Below are positions 36,021 through 45,737 of a stretch of 64,000 nt of DNA, piece by piece. Position 1 is the first letter of the stretch. Each line of letters opens with the position of its first letter. The DNA is from Acidobacteriota bacterium. GTDB lineage: Bacteria; Acidobacteriota; Blastocatellia; Chloracidobacteriales; JADJPF01. The stretch lies in assembly GCA_016213785.1 (NCBI GenBank), contig JACQZQ010000121.1, positions 1 to 64,000 on the forward strand, given 5' to 3'. A program made the position numbers and the translations under genes. The notes beneath the pieces were generated by a model. That model ran no database searches. It was not told the origin of the DNA and was given only the letters and a program-made list of their open reading frames with translations.

Positions 36021-36683
36021 ATGAAATCATTTAAACCACCTAAATTAGAAAAAAAGCGTGCTATTAGCGATGACCTAAAAGATATACGACGAGAATCAAT
36101 ATTAAATGCTGTAGACTTTTTACTTACTAAGCATTCTATGCAAGAAATATCTATGGAAAATGTAGCTGAGACAATAAAGCTAGCTAAAGGTACATTATAT
36201 CTTTATTTTAAGACAAAAGAAGAGCTTTTTCTTTCTTTGCTAGAACGAGCATATTTAAGTTGGTTTGAGGAGATAGAGATTTGGGTAAGTGCTCAAGAGA
36301 AAGTAGACATAGCTAATTTTGCTGAATTTATTGCTGAGTCATTTTCTAAAAAATCTACATTACTTTTACTAGCGCCTTATTCAGAATCAATTCTTGAAAA
36401 AAACATTCTCTTAGAGCGAATTATTGAATATAAAAGGACAATGAATTTAAGACTTATAGCCTTAAGTCTTAAGATTTCCGAAAAAATGCCTTCTGTAGAT
36501 GTAGAAAAAATTACACTTAGTTTTATGTTTGTTCATGCTGCAATAGTTGGGCTTTATTTTAAGGCTTTTCCTAGCAAAATAATGCTTGAAGCATTAAAAC
36601 AACCTGATTTATCAAAACTAAAACTTGATTTTAAGCCAAGTCTACAAATAATGCTTGAAGGGATATTCTTAAAACTGTTTTAA
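36021..36683 (+). CDS. TetR-family transcriptional regulator
   Basis: A 220-residue repressor-type protein. The N-terminal helix-turn-helix (RRESILNAVDFLLTKHSMQE, ISMENVAETIKLAKGTLYLYFKTKEELF) is canonical; the C-terminal ligand domain (about 80-220) is divergent as usual. No ribosome binding site is visible, and operator-like palindromes end 11 bases before the ATG. It is divergent from the SDR gene and likely controls it and itself. Confidence 0.9.
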   Translation: MKSFKPPKLEKKRAISDDLKDIRRESILNAVDFLLTKHSMQEISMENVAETIKLAKGTLYLYFKTKEELFLSLLERAYLSWFEEIEIWVSAQEKVDIANFAEFIAESFSKKSTLLLLAPYSESILEKNILLERIIEYKRTMNLRLIALSLKISEKMPSVDVEKITLSFMFVHAAIVGLYFKAFPSKIMLEALKQPDLSKLKLDFKPSLQIMLEGIFLKLF

Positions 36684-36694
36684 TGTTCTAAATA

Positions 36695-37570
36695 TTATAG
36701 CCTAGGAAATATGTCTAGTTTAATTTCTTTGCGGATTTCAGCAAATCTAGCCTTTTCTTCAATATCTGGAAGATAAGCAAGACCTTCAGAAATCAAATCA
36801 TATTCCTTCATAATTCTTGCACCTGGAAGTGCTTCACCTTTTTCATCTACCTCACGTCCCAACAAATAAATAGTGTCTGAAACCGTTAAGGCAGATGTAA
36901 TATCATGGGTAATTATAATAAAGGTGTTAAGAGTATGTTGGTTAGCAATGTTTTTAATTAGATTAATAACATTAGTAATACTAACAGGATCTAAGCCTGA
37001 AAAAGGCTCATCTAGAATAATAAAATGTTTGTTAGTCATTAATTGCTGCAAGATAGCAACTCTTTGGCGTTGGCCTCCAGAGAGTTGTACAGGCCAATAT
37101 AGGCTTTGTTTAAAGAGTTCAAATTTATCTAGATATTGAAGTGCTTGCTCACGTGCTACTTTAGCATCAAGCTTTGCAATTCTTATCCCTGGTTGAACTA
37201 AATTATCTAAAACCGATAAATCGTCAAAAAGAGGATATTTTTGAAAAACTACGCCTACATCGCCTAATTTAACATCCCGCATTTTATTAGGCTCATCTTC
37301 TGTAATTAAAATGTGTCCGCTTGTAGGGCGCTCAAGTGCTGCAATAATTCTAAGAATTGTAGTTTTCCCAATGCCTGAAGGCCCTAAAATACTTACAATT
37401 TGGGGCTTGTTTTGGATGTTTTTTATTGAAAAAGATAAGTTTTTAAGTACAGGAAACTTTTTTCCATCATTTAAGGAAAAATCTTTGCAAACATTATCTA
37501 CTGTAAGAAGTGGTTCTAGTAAATTTACTTGTGAAAGCGGGCCTGTAACTACTTTTTCTCGTTCTGTCAT
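36695..37570 (-). CDS. ABC transporter ATP-binding protein (NitT/TauT-like)
   Basis: A 291-residue ATPase with Walker A GPSGIGKT (63-70), Q-loop VFQKYPLF, signature LSGGQRQRVA, Walker B FIILDEPFSGLDP and switch His in IIITHD. The sequence resembles importers of the nitrate/sulfonate/taurine class. It follows its permease by six bases. The segment after the H-loop is somewhat extended (LGREVDEKGEALPGARI). The substrate is unknown because no binding protein is encoded nearby. Confidence 0.88.
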   Translation of the reverse strand: MTEREKVVTGPLSQVNLLEPLLTVDNVCKDFSLNDGKKFPVLKNLSFSIKNIQNKPQIVSILGPSGIGKTTILRIIAALERPTSGHILITEDEPNKMRDVKLGDVGVVFQKYPLFDDLSVLDNLVQPGIRIAKLDAKVAREQALQYLDKFELFKQSLYWPVQLSGGQRQRVAILQQLMTNKHFIILDEPFSGLDPVSITNVINLIKNIANQHTLNTFIIITHDITSALTVSDTIYLLGREVDEKGEALPGARIMKEYDLISEGLAYLPDIEEKARFAEIRKEIKLDIFPRL

Positions 37571-37576
37571 AGATCT

Positions 37577-38470
37577 TTAACCTCGTTCTGCTATTACACT
37601 ATAAGGAAATAAAAAGCGCTTAAGAAAAGAAAATAAACTATCTTCAAGTAAAGCGATAAAGCCTATAATTAGAAGCAGTGCATATACTTCTGGCAAATTA
37701 TTGGTCGAATAATAAGCATAAAGCTGTGTTCCTATTCCTTTTTCATTACGGCTATAGGTTTCAATAGATGTAATCATAATCCAGCCTATTGCAGCGTTTT
37801 GCGCTACCATATCTATCATTTGTGGTAGAGTTGGTCTGACTACAACATTATAAAAAACTTGCCAGTCATTATACCCTAAGACTTTTGCTAGTTCGTATTT
37901 CATTCTAGGGATTGAGTTTATTACATCTGTCATACTAGTAACCAAGAAAAAAGTCATACCCGTTGTAAGCATTGCTACTTTTGTAGGCCAGCCAATAGTA
38001 AATAGCGAGAAAAAAATTAAAGTAAACCCAATAAAAGGAATATATCGAAGTAACTTAACAAAACTATTAAATGGCTTAAATATTGGAATTACACTTAGAT
38101 ATGAGATTACTAAGGAAATAATGGATGAATAAATTAAGCCTATAACATTTAGTTTAAGAGTTGACCAAACATGGCTAAGAAGCTGGTGTTTAGCCCACAT
38201 ATTATAAAGTGCTGTTGTTACTTCAGAAGGCGATGGAAAGGGGCGAACTAGATTATAAAGCCAGTTATCTAGTAGTTCTGTAGAGGTCATAGTTTCAGCC
38301 ATACTTTTACGTAATGCAACGCTTAGTAACCATAAGCCTAAAAAAAGTAGTACCCAGATAGCAATTAAATTTGAGCGAACAAAAGTGCTTACTTCACCAT
38401 AAACACGAAAGGCTTCTAGTAAAGGGCTAGTTTTTTCTTTTGTGCTTGTAATCTCTATGTTTGAATCCAT
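37577..38470 (-). CDS. ABC transporter permease (NitT/TauT-like)
   Basis: A 297-residue inner-membrane protein with about six hydrophobic segments. A first helix (LIAIWVLLFLGLWLLSVAL) precedes a long loop and a BPD-transport core; the coupling region is around ELAKVLGYNDWQVFYNVVVRPTLPQMID, matching the EAA motif of importers. It is the first gene of a two-gene operon with the ATPase. No periplasmic binding protein lies upstream, where the divergent VIT-VWA gene begins. Confidence 0.85.
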   Translation of the reverse strand: MDSNIEITSTKEKTSPLLEAFRVYGEVSTFVRSNLIAIWVLLFLGLWLLSVALRKSMAETMTSTELLDNWLYNLVRPFPSPSEVTTALYNMWAKHQLLSHVWSTLKLNVIGLIYSSIISLVISYLSVIPIFKPFNSFVKLLRYIPFIGFTLIFFSLFTIGWPTKVAMLTTGMTFFLVTSMTDVINSIPRMKYELAKVLGYNDWQVFYNVVVRPTLPQMIDMVAQNAAIGWIMITSIETYSRNEKGIGTQLYAYYSTNNLPEVYALLLIIGFIALLEDSLFSFLKRFLFPYSVIAERG

Positions 38471-38731
38471 AAATAACCCTTAGAAATTTTTAAAATTTTA
38501 TTGTCTTGCTCTAAATGGACAATTAATAATAATCCAGTACAAAATGTTAGGAATTAGAAATTATTTTCTAATAACGCTCACCATTCTAACAGAAATTCTC
38601 GCGTTTATTGTTAAGCCCACAATAGAAATTTTTAATACATTATTTTCTGAACTTAATAGAACCTTTTGCGTGCAAGCAAAATAGCAGGAAAACCTTCTGC
38701 TTTATTAAATCAAAACAAATTGGAGGTAAAA

Positions 38732-41700
38732 ATGAGGACTAAGAACCTATATTTGTGTTTTTGTCTTCTGTTATTAGCTGCGATATTTATGCCTAGTTTT
38801 TTTGGTAGTAGTCGTGCTTCTCCTTTTCTCCAAAATAATCAGAATAACCAAAATAATCAGAATAACCAGAATAACCAGAATAACCAAAATAGCCAAGATA
38901 ACCAAGATAACCAAGAAGTCGCTCAAGAATCTGCTAGTGCTATTTTACAAAAAGATCCCCCTGGAGAAGGAATATTAATTCGCGAAGCAGATGAAAATAG
39001 TCAGGCTACAGCAATACCTCTTAAGCATACAAATGTAAAAATGTCTATTATAGGTTTTGTTGCGGTAGTTGATGTAGAGCAAATTTTTACTAACCCTTAT
39101 CAGGAAGAAATAAATGCTACTTATATTTTCCCTTTACCTAAAAGTTCAGCAATCCATAAAATGGAAATGCTAATTGGGGAGAGAGAAATTAAAGGGGAAA
39201 TTAAAGAGCGAGATTTTGCAAAAGAGGAAATGAAACGCTTTTCAAAACAAGGAAACAAGGTAGTTTTGCTTGAAGAAGAAAGACCAAACATATTTACAAC
39301 AACAGTTGCAAATATTGAGCCTACAGAAGAAATAAAAGTAAAAATCCATTATACCCAACGTTTAGATTATGATGATGGTATTTTTCGTTTATTTTTTCCA
39401 ATGGTTGTTGGGCATCGTTATATTCCAGGTTTGCCAATAGGTAAATCAGGAAAAGGTGAAGCACTTGATACAACAAAAGTTCCTGATGCTTCTAGAATAA
39501 CTCCTCCAAGATTATCTGTTGGCTCAGGGTTTAGACTAGGAAATGTATCTATAAAAATAGATCTTAATCCTGGGATAAAGATTAAAAATGTTAACTCACC
39601 TTCTCATCAGGTTTTGATAGATAAAGCTAAAGCAGCAGGGCATTTTGATATTAAGTTAACAGAGCTAGAACTAGTTCCTAATCGTGATTTTATGCTAGAG
39701 TATAAAGTAGCAGGAGACTCACCTAGGGCAGCATTTCTTAAAGCTGAAGATCTTGAAAAAGGTTATGGGTACTTTCTCTTGATGTCAGTACCTCCAATAA
39801 AAGTAAATAAAAAAGATATTTTACCTAAAGATCTAGACTTAATACTAGATATTTCTGGTTCAATGTCAGGACAGACTCTAGAGCAAGCTAAAAAAGCCTT
39901 AAAGATGTGTCTAGAAGGGCTAAACCCTCAAGATACTTTTAATATCAGCGTATTTGCTGATGATTTTCGTTCAGTAACAAAAACCCCTATGAAAGCTAGC
40001 AAAGAAAATATTAGGCAAGCTAGTGAGTTTATGGATCAGCTTAAGACTGAAGGTGGGACAATTATGCAGCCTGTCCTAGAATATACACTTAAGCAAAATC
40101 TAGAGAAGTCTTCTGTAAAAATCAATGGATTTACTCTTGACAGAATGCCAATAGTAGTAATGTTTAGTGATGGTGGTGTTGGTAATGAGCAAGAAATACT
40201 TAGTAAAGTAAAAGAGCTTTTAGGTGATACCAGGATTTTTACTTTTGGTATTAGCGATGCTATAAACGAGTATTTTATGAAGGAATTAGCTGAGGTCGGT
40301 AGAGGCACGGCTGAAATGATTCCTTCAAGCCAAAAAGACATTAGACCTAACATCAAACGTTTTATTAAACGTATACAAGCACCAATACTAAGCGATTTTC
40401 AAATAAATTGGCCTGGTAGCGAAAAAGCGGAAATTTCTCCTTCTCCTATTCCAGATCTTTTCTTTAACCAACCAGTTTTTATTAATGGCAGATATCCTCT
40501 TGGGCTAAACCCTGAAAACATTAGGATTACAGCCGAAAGTAGTCAGGGCGATAAGGCCATACCAATTAACTTTGATATTGATTCTTCAGAATTTAACCTA
40601 GAAATCCTTTCTATTCTTTGGGCACGTTCAAAAATGGAAGATTTAACTGACAAAATCCTTCTTAATCCCAATGAAGAACTCTATAGAAGAGAAATTTTAG
40701 CACTTGCTCTAGAATATCAACTGCTCTCACCTGTAACAGCTTTTATTGCAGTAGATAGCACAGCTAGCACAAACATAGCAACTAGAGATGTTACTGTGCC
40801 TGTACTAGTTCCTAGAAGTTGGGAGGCCGCACCACTACTTTTAAGTGCAAGTTTATCTTCTAAAAACCCTGCTTTAGCCCTTAGTAATAAAGGGCTTGCT
40901 CCAAAGTTTGCTAAATTAAAAGGTAAAATTTCTATCCCAGGCAAAGCTAAAGCAAATAAACCTCTTAAAAGGCATAAAGGTAAAAAAGACTTTGAAGGTA
41001 AGGCAAAATCTTTTTCTCCAAAAGATAAGCTAGATAAAATAGCTGAGCCTACTTTTGAGCTACCACCTGTTTCTGAAACCGACAAAGCTATTCTTAATAG
41101 TGATGCTAATAATAAGGACAAGATCTTAGCTAAAATCCTAGAACAACAACTTCCTACAGGAGAATGGCAGGGATTACGCTCGTTAGATACTATTAGAAAT
41201 ACAGCACTTGCTACACTTGTGCTTATAGAAAATGACCCTTCAGCTAATAAATATAAGTTAGAACTACTGCTTGCTACTGATTTTCTTATCTCAAATGTAG
41301 ATGGATTTGGGCAAATTTACATTATTGAAGATACACAACAGCAAACAGAAACCTATGCCTTAGTGATTCTAGCTTTATCTGAATATCTAAAAACTATTCA
41401 AAATAAAGAAGATCCCCTATTTTTAGGAAAAATAGAGCTAACTAAACTAGTGCTAGATAAATTACTATCCTTAAGAAAACCTAATAATATTTGGTTAAAT
41501 AAGGAAAATGGTAAAGAAGATCTTAATGCCACAATTTGGTCAGCAATAGCTATTAAACGTGATTCTTCTGAACAAAAAGTACTAACTGAAGTGGCTAATT
41601 TATTAGCAAATGATAAAAACTCTGATCAAGTAAGAGCTACCTTAACAATGCTCTTAGGTGGTTTAAAGGTAGGAGAACAACATCAGTTAGAGTTTAAAAA

Positions 41701-41914
41701 GCATATGGCTATAGCTCTTTTACAAAACCCTAGTTTTACTAATGAAGATGCTTTATTTGCTATGATGTTGGCAAAGAAAATTAACTCTAAAGATGTAGCT
41801 AAACTTAAGGTTCATTTACTAAAGAACCTTCCTGTTTTACCATCAACTAGTTTTCTTGCTACTCGTTATTTGATTGTTACAATTGATAGTACAAAACTAG
41901 AGGGTTTCCGCTAA
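38732..41914 (+). CDS. Secreted VIT- and VWA-domain protein
   Basis: ATG 38732 is chosen because GGAGG lies at 38722-38726; an earlier in-frame start at 38666 lacks one. The 1060-residue product has a signal peptide (LYLCFCLLLLAAIFMPSFFG), an Asn/Gln tandem-repeat linker, a VIT domain (about 80-200; YIFPLPKSSAIHKMEMLIGE) and a VWA domain with the intact metal-site motif DISGSMSG. A basic Lys-rich segment follows, then a C-terminal helical region (LPTGEWQG, ATLVLIEND) resembling alpha-toroid repeats. VIT-VWA proteins resemble inter-alpha-trypsin inhibitor heavy chains and probably bind proteins at the cell surface. A strong bidirectional terminator closes the gene. Confidence 0.85.
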   Translation: MRTKNLYLCFCLLLLAAIFMPSFFGSSRASPFLQNNQNNQNNQNNQNNQNNQNSQDNQDNQEVAQESASAILQKDPPGEGILIREADENSQATAIPLKHTNVKMSIIGFVAVVDVEQIFTNPYQEEINATYIFPLPKSSAIHKMEMLIGEREIKGEIKERDFAKEEMKRFSKQGNKVVLLEEERPNIFTTTVANIEPTEEIKVKIHYTQRLDYDDGIFRLFFPMVVGHRYIPGLPIGKSGKGEALDTTKVPDASRITPPRLSVGSGFRLGNVSIKIDLNPGIKIKNVNSPSHQVLIDKAKAAGHFDIKLTELELVPNRDFMLEYKVAGDSPRAAFLKAEDLEKGYGYFLLMSVPPIKVNKKDILPKDLDLILDISGSMSGQTLEQAKKALKMCLEGLNPQDTFNISVFADDFRSVTKTPMKASKENIRQASEFMDQLKTEGGTIMQPVLEYTLKQNLEKSSVKINGFTLDRMPIVVMFSDGGVGNEQEILSKVKELLGDTRIFTFGISDAINEYFMKELAEVGRGTAEMIPSSQKDIRPNIKRFIKRIQAPILSDFQINWPGSEKAEISPSPIPDLFFNQPVFINGRYPLGLNPENIRITAESSQGDKAIPINFDIDSSEFNLEILSILWARSKMEDLTDKILLNPNEELYRREILALALEYQLLSPVTAFIAVDSTASTNIATRDVTVPVLVPRSWEAAPLLLSASLSSKNPALALSNKGLAPKFAKLKGKISIPGKAKANKPLKRHKGKKDFEGKAKSFSPKDKLDKIAEPTFELPPVSETDKAILNSDANNKDKILAKILEQQLPTGEWQGLRSLDTIRNTALATLVLIENDPSANKYKLELLLATDFLISNVDGFGQIYIIEDTQQQTETYALVILALSEYLKTIQNKEDPLFLGKIELTKLVLDKLLSLRKPNNIWLNKENGKEDLNATIWSAIAIKRDSSEQKVLTEVANLLANDKNSDQVRATLTMLLGGLKVGEQHQLEFKKHMAIALLQNPSFTNEDALFAMMLAKKINSKDVAKLKVHLLKNLPVLPSTSFLATRYLIVTIDSTKLEGFR
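38834..38913 (+). repeat. In-frame 9-bp tandem repeat (Asn-Asn-Gln)
   Basis: About nine copies of a 9-base unit close to AATAACCAG encode repeated Asn-Asn-Gln, with Asp and Ser variants at the 3' end, just after the signal peptide of the VIT-VWA protein. Copy-number change would alter linker length without changing frame. Confidence 0.85.
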
Positions 41915-41927
41915 ATTAACATAAAAT

Positions 41928-41960
41928 AAAACTAGGGTAGCAGCAAGCTACCCTAGTTTT
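41928..41960. terminator. Bidirectional intrinsic terminator
   Basis: AAAACTAGGGTAGC (41928-41941) and GCTACCCTAGTTTT (41947-41960) form a perfect 14-bp stem with loop AGCAA, with T runs on both strands. It sits between the convergent VIT-VWA and DUF808 genes and should serve both. Confidence 0.92.
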
Positions 41961-41991
41961 TATCAATACTTTAACAAACTAAGCAAATCTA

Positions 41992-42951
41992 TTAAGCTGG
42001 TTTACTTTTTATTGAGCTTATAATACGACCTACAACTGTTACTATCACCAAAGCAATTGCACCTGCAATAACACCTGCTATAGCATCTAGTAGTGTTGGA
42101 GTAAAAGACTCAAGAATTCCACCTATTACAGGAACAATGCTTGTTTTATGAGCTACTGCATGAATTACATCATGTGCTCCTGGTATGCCATGTGTAAGAA
42201 TACCTCCACCTACCATAAACATAGCAGCCGTACCAACAATAGATAATCCCTTCATTAAGAAAGGTGCTGCGCCTAAGATTAAATTGCCAATGTTGCGTTG
42301 AAGCTTTGTTGTTGAATCATCACCTTTTTTTTGATTAAGGTATAGCCCTAGGTCATCGAGTTTAACAATTCCTGCAACTATGCCATAAACTCCAACAGTC
42401 ATAATTACAGCAATTGCTGTTAAGACCGCTACTTGCTTTGTAAATGCTGCTGTTGCTACAGTACCTAAAGTAATAGCAATAATTTCAGCAGATAAAACAA
42501 AGTCTGTACGAATGGCACCAGTGATTTTCTCTTTTTCAAAAGCTACCATATCAACAGATGTATCAGCTACGGCTTCTTTAAGATGAGTTTGATGAGACTC
42601 CTCTTCTTCATCTCCATGTAAAAACTTATGGGCAAGTTTTTCAAAACCTTCAAAACATAAAAATGCACCTCCAAACATTAGCAGTGGAGTTATAGCCCAG
42701 GGAGCAAGTGCACTAATGGCTAGAGCGGTTGGCACCAAAATCACCTTGTTTTTTAGTGAGCCTACGGCTACTGCCCAAACCACAGGAAGTTCTCTATCAG
42801 CATTAACTCCTGTTACTTGTTGAGCATTAAGGGCTAAGTCATCACCTAAGACTCCTGCTGTTTTTTTAGCAGCAATTTTAGTCATTACAGCTAAATCATC
42901 TAGAAGAGTCGCTATATCATCAATTAAAGTCAGTAAATTGCTTCCTGCCAT
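41992..42951 (-). CDS. DUF808 (YedI-like) inner-membrane protein
   Basis: A 319-residue membrane protein. The N-terminal [18 protein letters not shown], the [18 protein letters not shown] segment, [16 protein letters not shown] and [14 protein letters not shown] are diagnostic of the DUF808 family, which includes E. coli YedI. About six hydrophobic segments follow. Function is unknown in all members. It stands alone, sharing a terminator with the VIT-VWA gene and divergent from the DUF4034-like gene across 210 bases. Confidence 0.9.
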   Translation of the reverse strand: MAGSNLLTLIDDIATLLDDLAVMTKIAAKKTAGVLGDDLALNAQQVTGVNADRELPVVWAVAVGSLKNKVILVPTALAISALAPWAITPLLMFGGAFLCFEGFEKLAHKFLHGDEEEESHQTHLKEAVADTSVDMVAFEKEKITGAIRTDFVLSAEIIAITLGTVATAAFTKQVAVLTAIAVIMTVGVYGIVAGIVKLDDLGLYLNQKKGDDSTTKLQRNIGNLILGAAPFLMKGLSIVGTAAMFMVGGGILTHGIPGAHDVIHAVAHKTSIVPVIGGILESFTPTLLDAIAGVIAGAIALVIVTVVGRIISSIKSKPA

Positions 42952-43161
42952 TGATATTTTTCCTTATTTAGATTTTTTAGATTTTAAAGTGTTGGTTAGT
43001 ATTTATAACTTATTATTTTTTATAATCAATACTGCAATTTATTTTTAAGGATAAAAATTCTATAGTTTTTTCTATATCTATTAAACTAAATTGTTATTGC
43101 TATTAAATAGGGATCTACCATAAAATACTTTCTTTAGTAAGAAGAAAGGACTAAAACCATT

Positions 43162-44286
43162 ATGCAACAACCCAAGTATAACTATGTCAAAGATAAACAA
43201 ACCCTATCACCTAATAAACTTCTTCTACTTATAGCTATTCCTATTACTATAGGTATTATGCTAATAGGAGCAAATCAATTATATAGCTATGTTGTGACTA
43301 ATAAAGAAGCTTCTTTTGCCACTCCAACACTAAATAAAACGATTCCTAATACTCCAAAAGGAGTTAATTTTTATGATGAAACAAAAGGTTTTTCAGATGA
43401 TTTACGTAATAAATTAGTAGAGGGTAAATTTGAAGAGTTAGACAAAATTGCTGATGTTTTAAGAAAAGGTAAAGAGACTTTTCCTGGTGGTTGGTGGAAG
43501 TTAGAAAGTTTTTATGATTCGCTTTCCTCTCTAAACCAAGATGGTAATGATGAGTTTTGGCAAATCAATATTAAAACCCTAGAAAAATGGAATGAAGAGC
43601 GCCCCAATTCAATAACTGCCAAAGTAGCCTTAGCTGGCTTATGGGACTGGTATGCATGGAAAGCTAGAGGCAGTGGTTATGCTAGTGAAATTTCAGAAGA
43701 ACAATTTAGGCTTTTTGATGAACGGATAAAAAAAGCCCAAGAAATTCTTGCTCAAGCCAGTAAATTACCTGATAAATGCCCTGGTTGGTATGCTGTAATG
43801 TTATCTACAGCACAAAGCAGTGGATGGAATAAAGAGCGCTATAACCGCTTATTTGAAGAAGCCATTAAAATAGAACCTAAATATCCTCGCTTTTATATTA
43901 GCAAAGCAATATATTTACGACCTCAATGGTATGGAGAAAAAGGCGATTGGGAAAAGTTTGCAGAAGAAACATACAAGCGTTTTCCAGACAAAGAAGGAGC
44001 TATTTTCTATCAACATATCGCTAGTTATATGAGCCGCTATTATGATAATAAACTCTTTAAAGAAACTAATATTTCTTGGGAAAAAGTAAAAGAAGGTTTT
44101 TTAGCTAGAGAAGAAGCTTATAAGACTAATAGCTTGTTAACAAACCAGTTTTGCCGACTTGCAATGTTTGCAGAAGATAAAGAAACGGCTAAAGAATTAC
44201 TTCAAAAAATAGACGATAAATGGGATAAAAATGTTTGGGAAAGCTATAAAGAATTTGAAATAGCTAAAACCAAAATAAATAGCTAA
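43162..44286 (+). CDS. DUF4034-like membrane-anchored protein
   Basis: A 374-residue protein with an N-terminal membrane anchor (LLLLIAIPITIGIMLIGA) and a helical extracytoplasmic region. Segments such as LWDWYAWKARGSGYASEIS, CPGWYAVMLSTAQSSGW and YLRPQWYGEKGDWEKFAEE fit the pattern of DUF4034 proteins; the family has no known function. The fold looks TPR-like. It is followed 43 bases later by a redoxin-type membrane protein, with which it may form an operon. Confidence 0.6.
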   Translation: MQQPKYNYVKDKQTLSPNKLLLLIAIPITIGIMLIGANQLYSYVVTNKEASFATPTLNKTIPNTPKGVNFYDETKGFSDDLRNKLVEGKFEELDKIADVLRKGKETFPGGWWKLESFYDSLSSLNQDGNDEFWQINIKTLEKWNEERPNSITAKVALAGLWDWYAWKARGSGYASEISEEQFRLFDERIKKAQEILAQASKLPDKCPGWYAVMLSTAQSSGWNKERYNRLFEEAIKIEPKYPRFYISKAIYLRPQWYGEKGDWEKFAEETYKRFPDKEGAIFYQHIASYMSRYYDNKLFKETNISWEKVKEGFLAREEAYKTNSLLTNQFCRLAMFAEDKETAKELLQKIDDKWDKNVWESYKEFEIAKTKINS

Positions 44287-44329
44287 ATAAATAACTAAAA
44301 GATTTTTAGCAGAAAGGTAGAAAAAACTT

Positions 44330-45505
44330 ATGAATAAGACACAAGAAATTTTCTTAGCATTCTTACTTTTAATAGGAAGTCTTTTAGCAGGTAATAATTT
44401 AGCTAAAGCTTTTCTTTCTGTTGCTCCACCCCCACCTACTTTTAATGTTAGTGGACAACTAAATTTTAGTGCTAAAACAGATCAAGGAGTTGAAGACTCT
44501 TTAACAAGTGTTCAAAGTAAATCTTCGGCTTTAGTTTATTTTTTTGCGGCTGATTGTAATCATTGCGCTAATGTTTTAAGGACTAGGGGAAATTTATTTG
44601 AAACACTTTCAACACAAGGCTTTAAGCCTATTGGAGTCTCAGCCTTAGGGCCTAATTTTGGGTCATCACAACTTACATTAATTCGCGATCAATTCCAATT
44701 ACCATCTCCTGTTTTTGGTGATGTTAATGATCAAGTCTGTAAACAATATGGTATCGGTGAATTTACTATTTTTTTAATCGATGAAGACAGAAATGTTTAC
44801 TTAAGACAACAAATCGGCAATAGCCTAAATGAAGTATTGACTGAAGAAACCATAGAACAAGCTAAAAACACCATTTTAGCCAAGAAAAATAGTAGTCCTG
44901 TAGAAGAACCGGATGAATTTTCTGGTACTTTTATTGAAGGAAAAAAGAGTTTATATAGACCTATTGTAGCGACTTTGGCCTTAACAATTTTAATTCTAGC
45001 TTCAATACTATTAGTAAAAACTACAGACTCTTGGCTACCTCCACTTTCTGCAATAACATTACTAATAGTTTGGTTAATATCAGGGATTTGGCTTTACACA
45101 CCTGCTAATATATTAATTATTATTGCTGCACTTGTATTAGCTAAAAAACCAAAACTAGCATCAGTAATTGCTCTAGCGATTTTGTCAATAGCTTGTGCAA
45201 GTTTGCTTTTACCTATTTTTGGCAAAATCCCTAGGCTTGAGTCTTTAGGTTTACAAACGGCTTTTTGGTATTTAATTCCTCAAATATTAGCGAGTTTATT
45301 ACTTTATGAAGTTTCTTTTGCAATGCAAAGACAAAAATATCAGAAACAAGTCTATGATATGGCAAACCCTGCACCTAGTAACTATGATGGTAAAATAGCT
45401 GTTGTTAAAGTCCTAAAAGCAGAAAGGTGCGATATTTGTCATCAAACAGATTTATTTGATGTTGAGTCAGGTTATTGTTCTCGCTGTCAGCAAAAAACAA
45501 TTTAG
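44330..45505 (+). CDS. Redoxin-type membrane protein with C-terminal zinc ribbon
   Basis: A 391-residue protein. After a signal or anchor (LAFLLLIGSLLAG) comes a thioredoxin-fold domain with redox pair Cys76-x-x-Cys79 (FFAADCNHCANVL) and the AhpC/TSA-like PSPVFGDVNDQVCKQYGI. At least four membrane helices follow (about 215-330), then a cytosolic tail whose last 30 residues hold CDIC and CSRC, a zinc-ribbon-like pair. The cis-proline region is not obvious. The domain order suggests a redox module outside and a metal or protein-binding finger inside. AAAGG lies before the ATG. Confidence 0.7.
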   Translation: MNKTQEIFLAFLLLIGSLLAGNNLAKAFLSVAPPPPTFNVSGQLNFSAKTDQGVEDSLTSVQSKSSALVYFFAADCNHCANVLRTRGNLFETLSTQGFKPIGVSALGPNFGSSQLTLIRDQFQLPSPVFGDVNDQVCKQYGIGEFTIFLIDEDRNVYLRQQIGNSLNEVLTEETIEQAKNTILAKKNSSPVEEPDEFSGTFIEGKKSLYRPIVATLALTILILASILLVKTTDSWLPPLSAITLLIVWLISGIWLYTPANILIIIAALVLAKKPKLASVIALAILSIACASLLLPIFGKIPRLESLGLQTAFWYLIPQILASLLLYEVSFAMQRQKYQKQVYDMANPAPSNYDGKIAVVKVLKAERCDICHQTDLFDVESGYCSRCQQKTI

Positions 45506-45582
45506 CAAAATTTGGTAAAACAGCAAAAATTTTTCCGCTTTTATGTTATATTGCCAAAAAATTTTTTGTCTTTTGTATTGAA

Positions 45583-45653
45583 GTAGTGTTGAGAGTAGTC
45601 TTTTGGTTATCTCATAGCTAAAATACCTGGTCATTAAATGCTTTCAACACTAC
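45583..45653 (+). other. Long-range inverted repeat upstream of the sigma/CHAT operon
   Basis: GTAGTGTTGAGAG (45583-45595) pairs with CTTTCAACACTAC (45641-45653), 13 pairs with one G:U, enclosing 45 bases. It lies in the 232-base gap before the anti-sigma-like gene, 84 bases upstream of its ATG. It may be a leader structure, a late terminator for the redoxin gene, or a widely spaced operator pair. No other element was recognised in this gap. Confidence 0.4.
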
Positions 45654-45737
45654 AAAATACCCTATCTTTTCTTAATTTTAATTTCATTTTTCTTTTAATT
45701 TTTTACTCTTAATTTTTTACCTAGAAGAAAAATACCT

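Noticed and set aside
40036-41121. Antisense open frames within the VIT-VWA gene
   Set aside because: The plus-strand gene has clear domains, signal peptide and ribosome binding site; the antisense frames have none.
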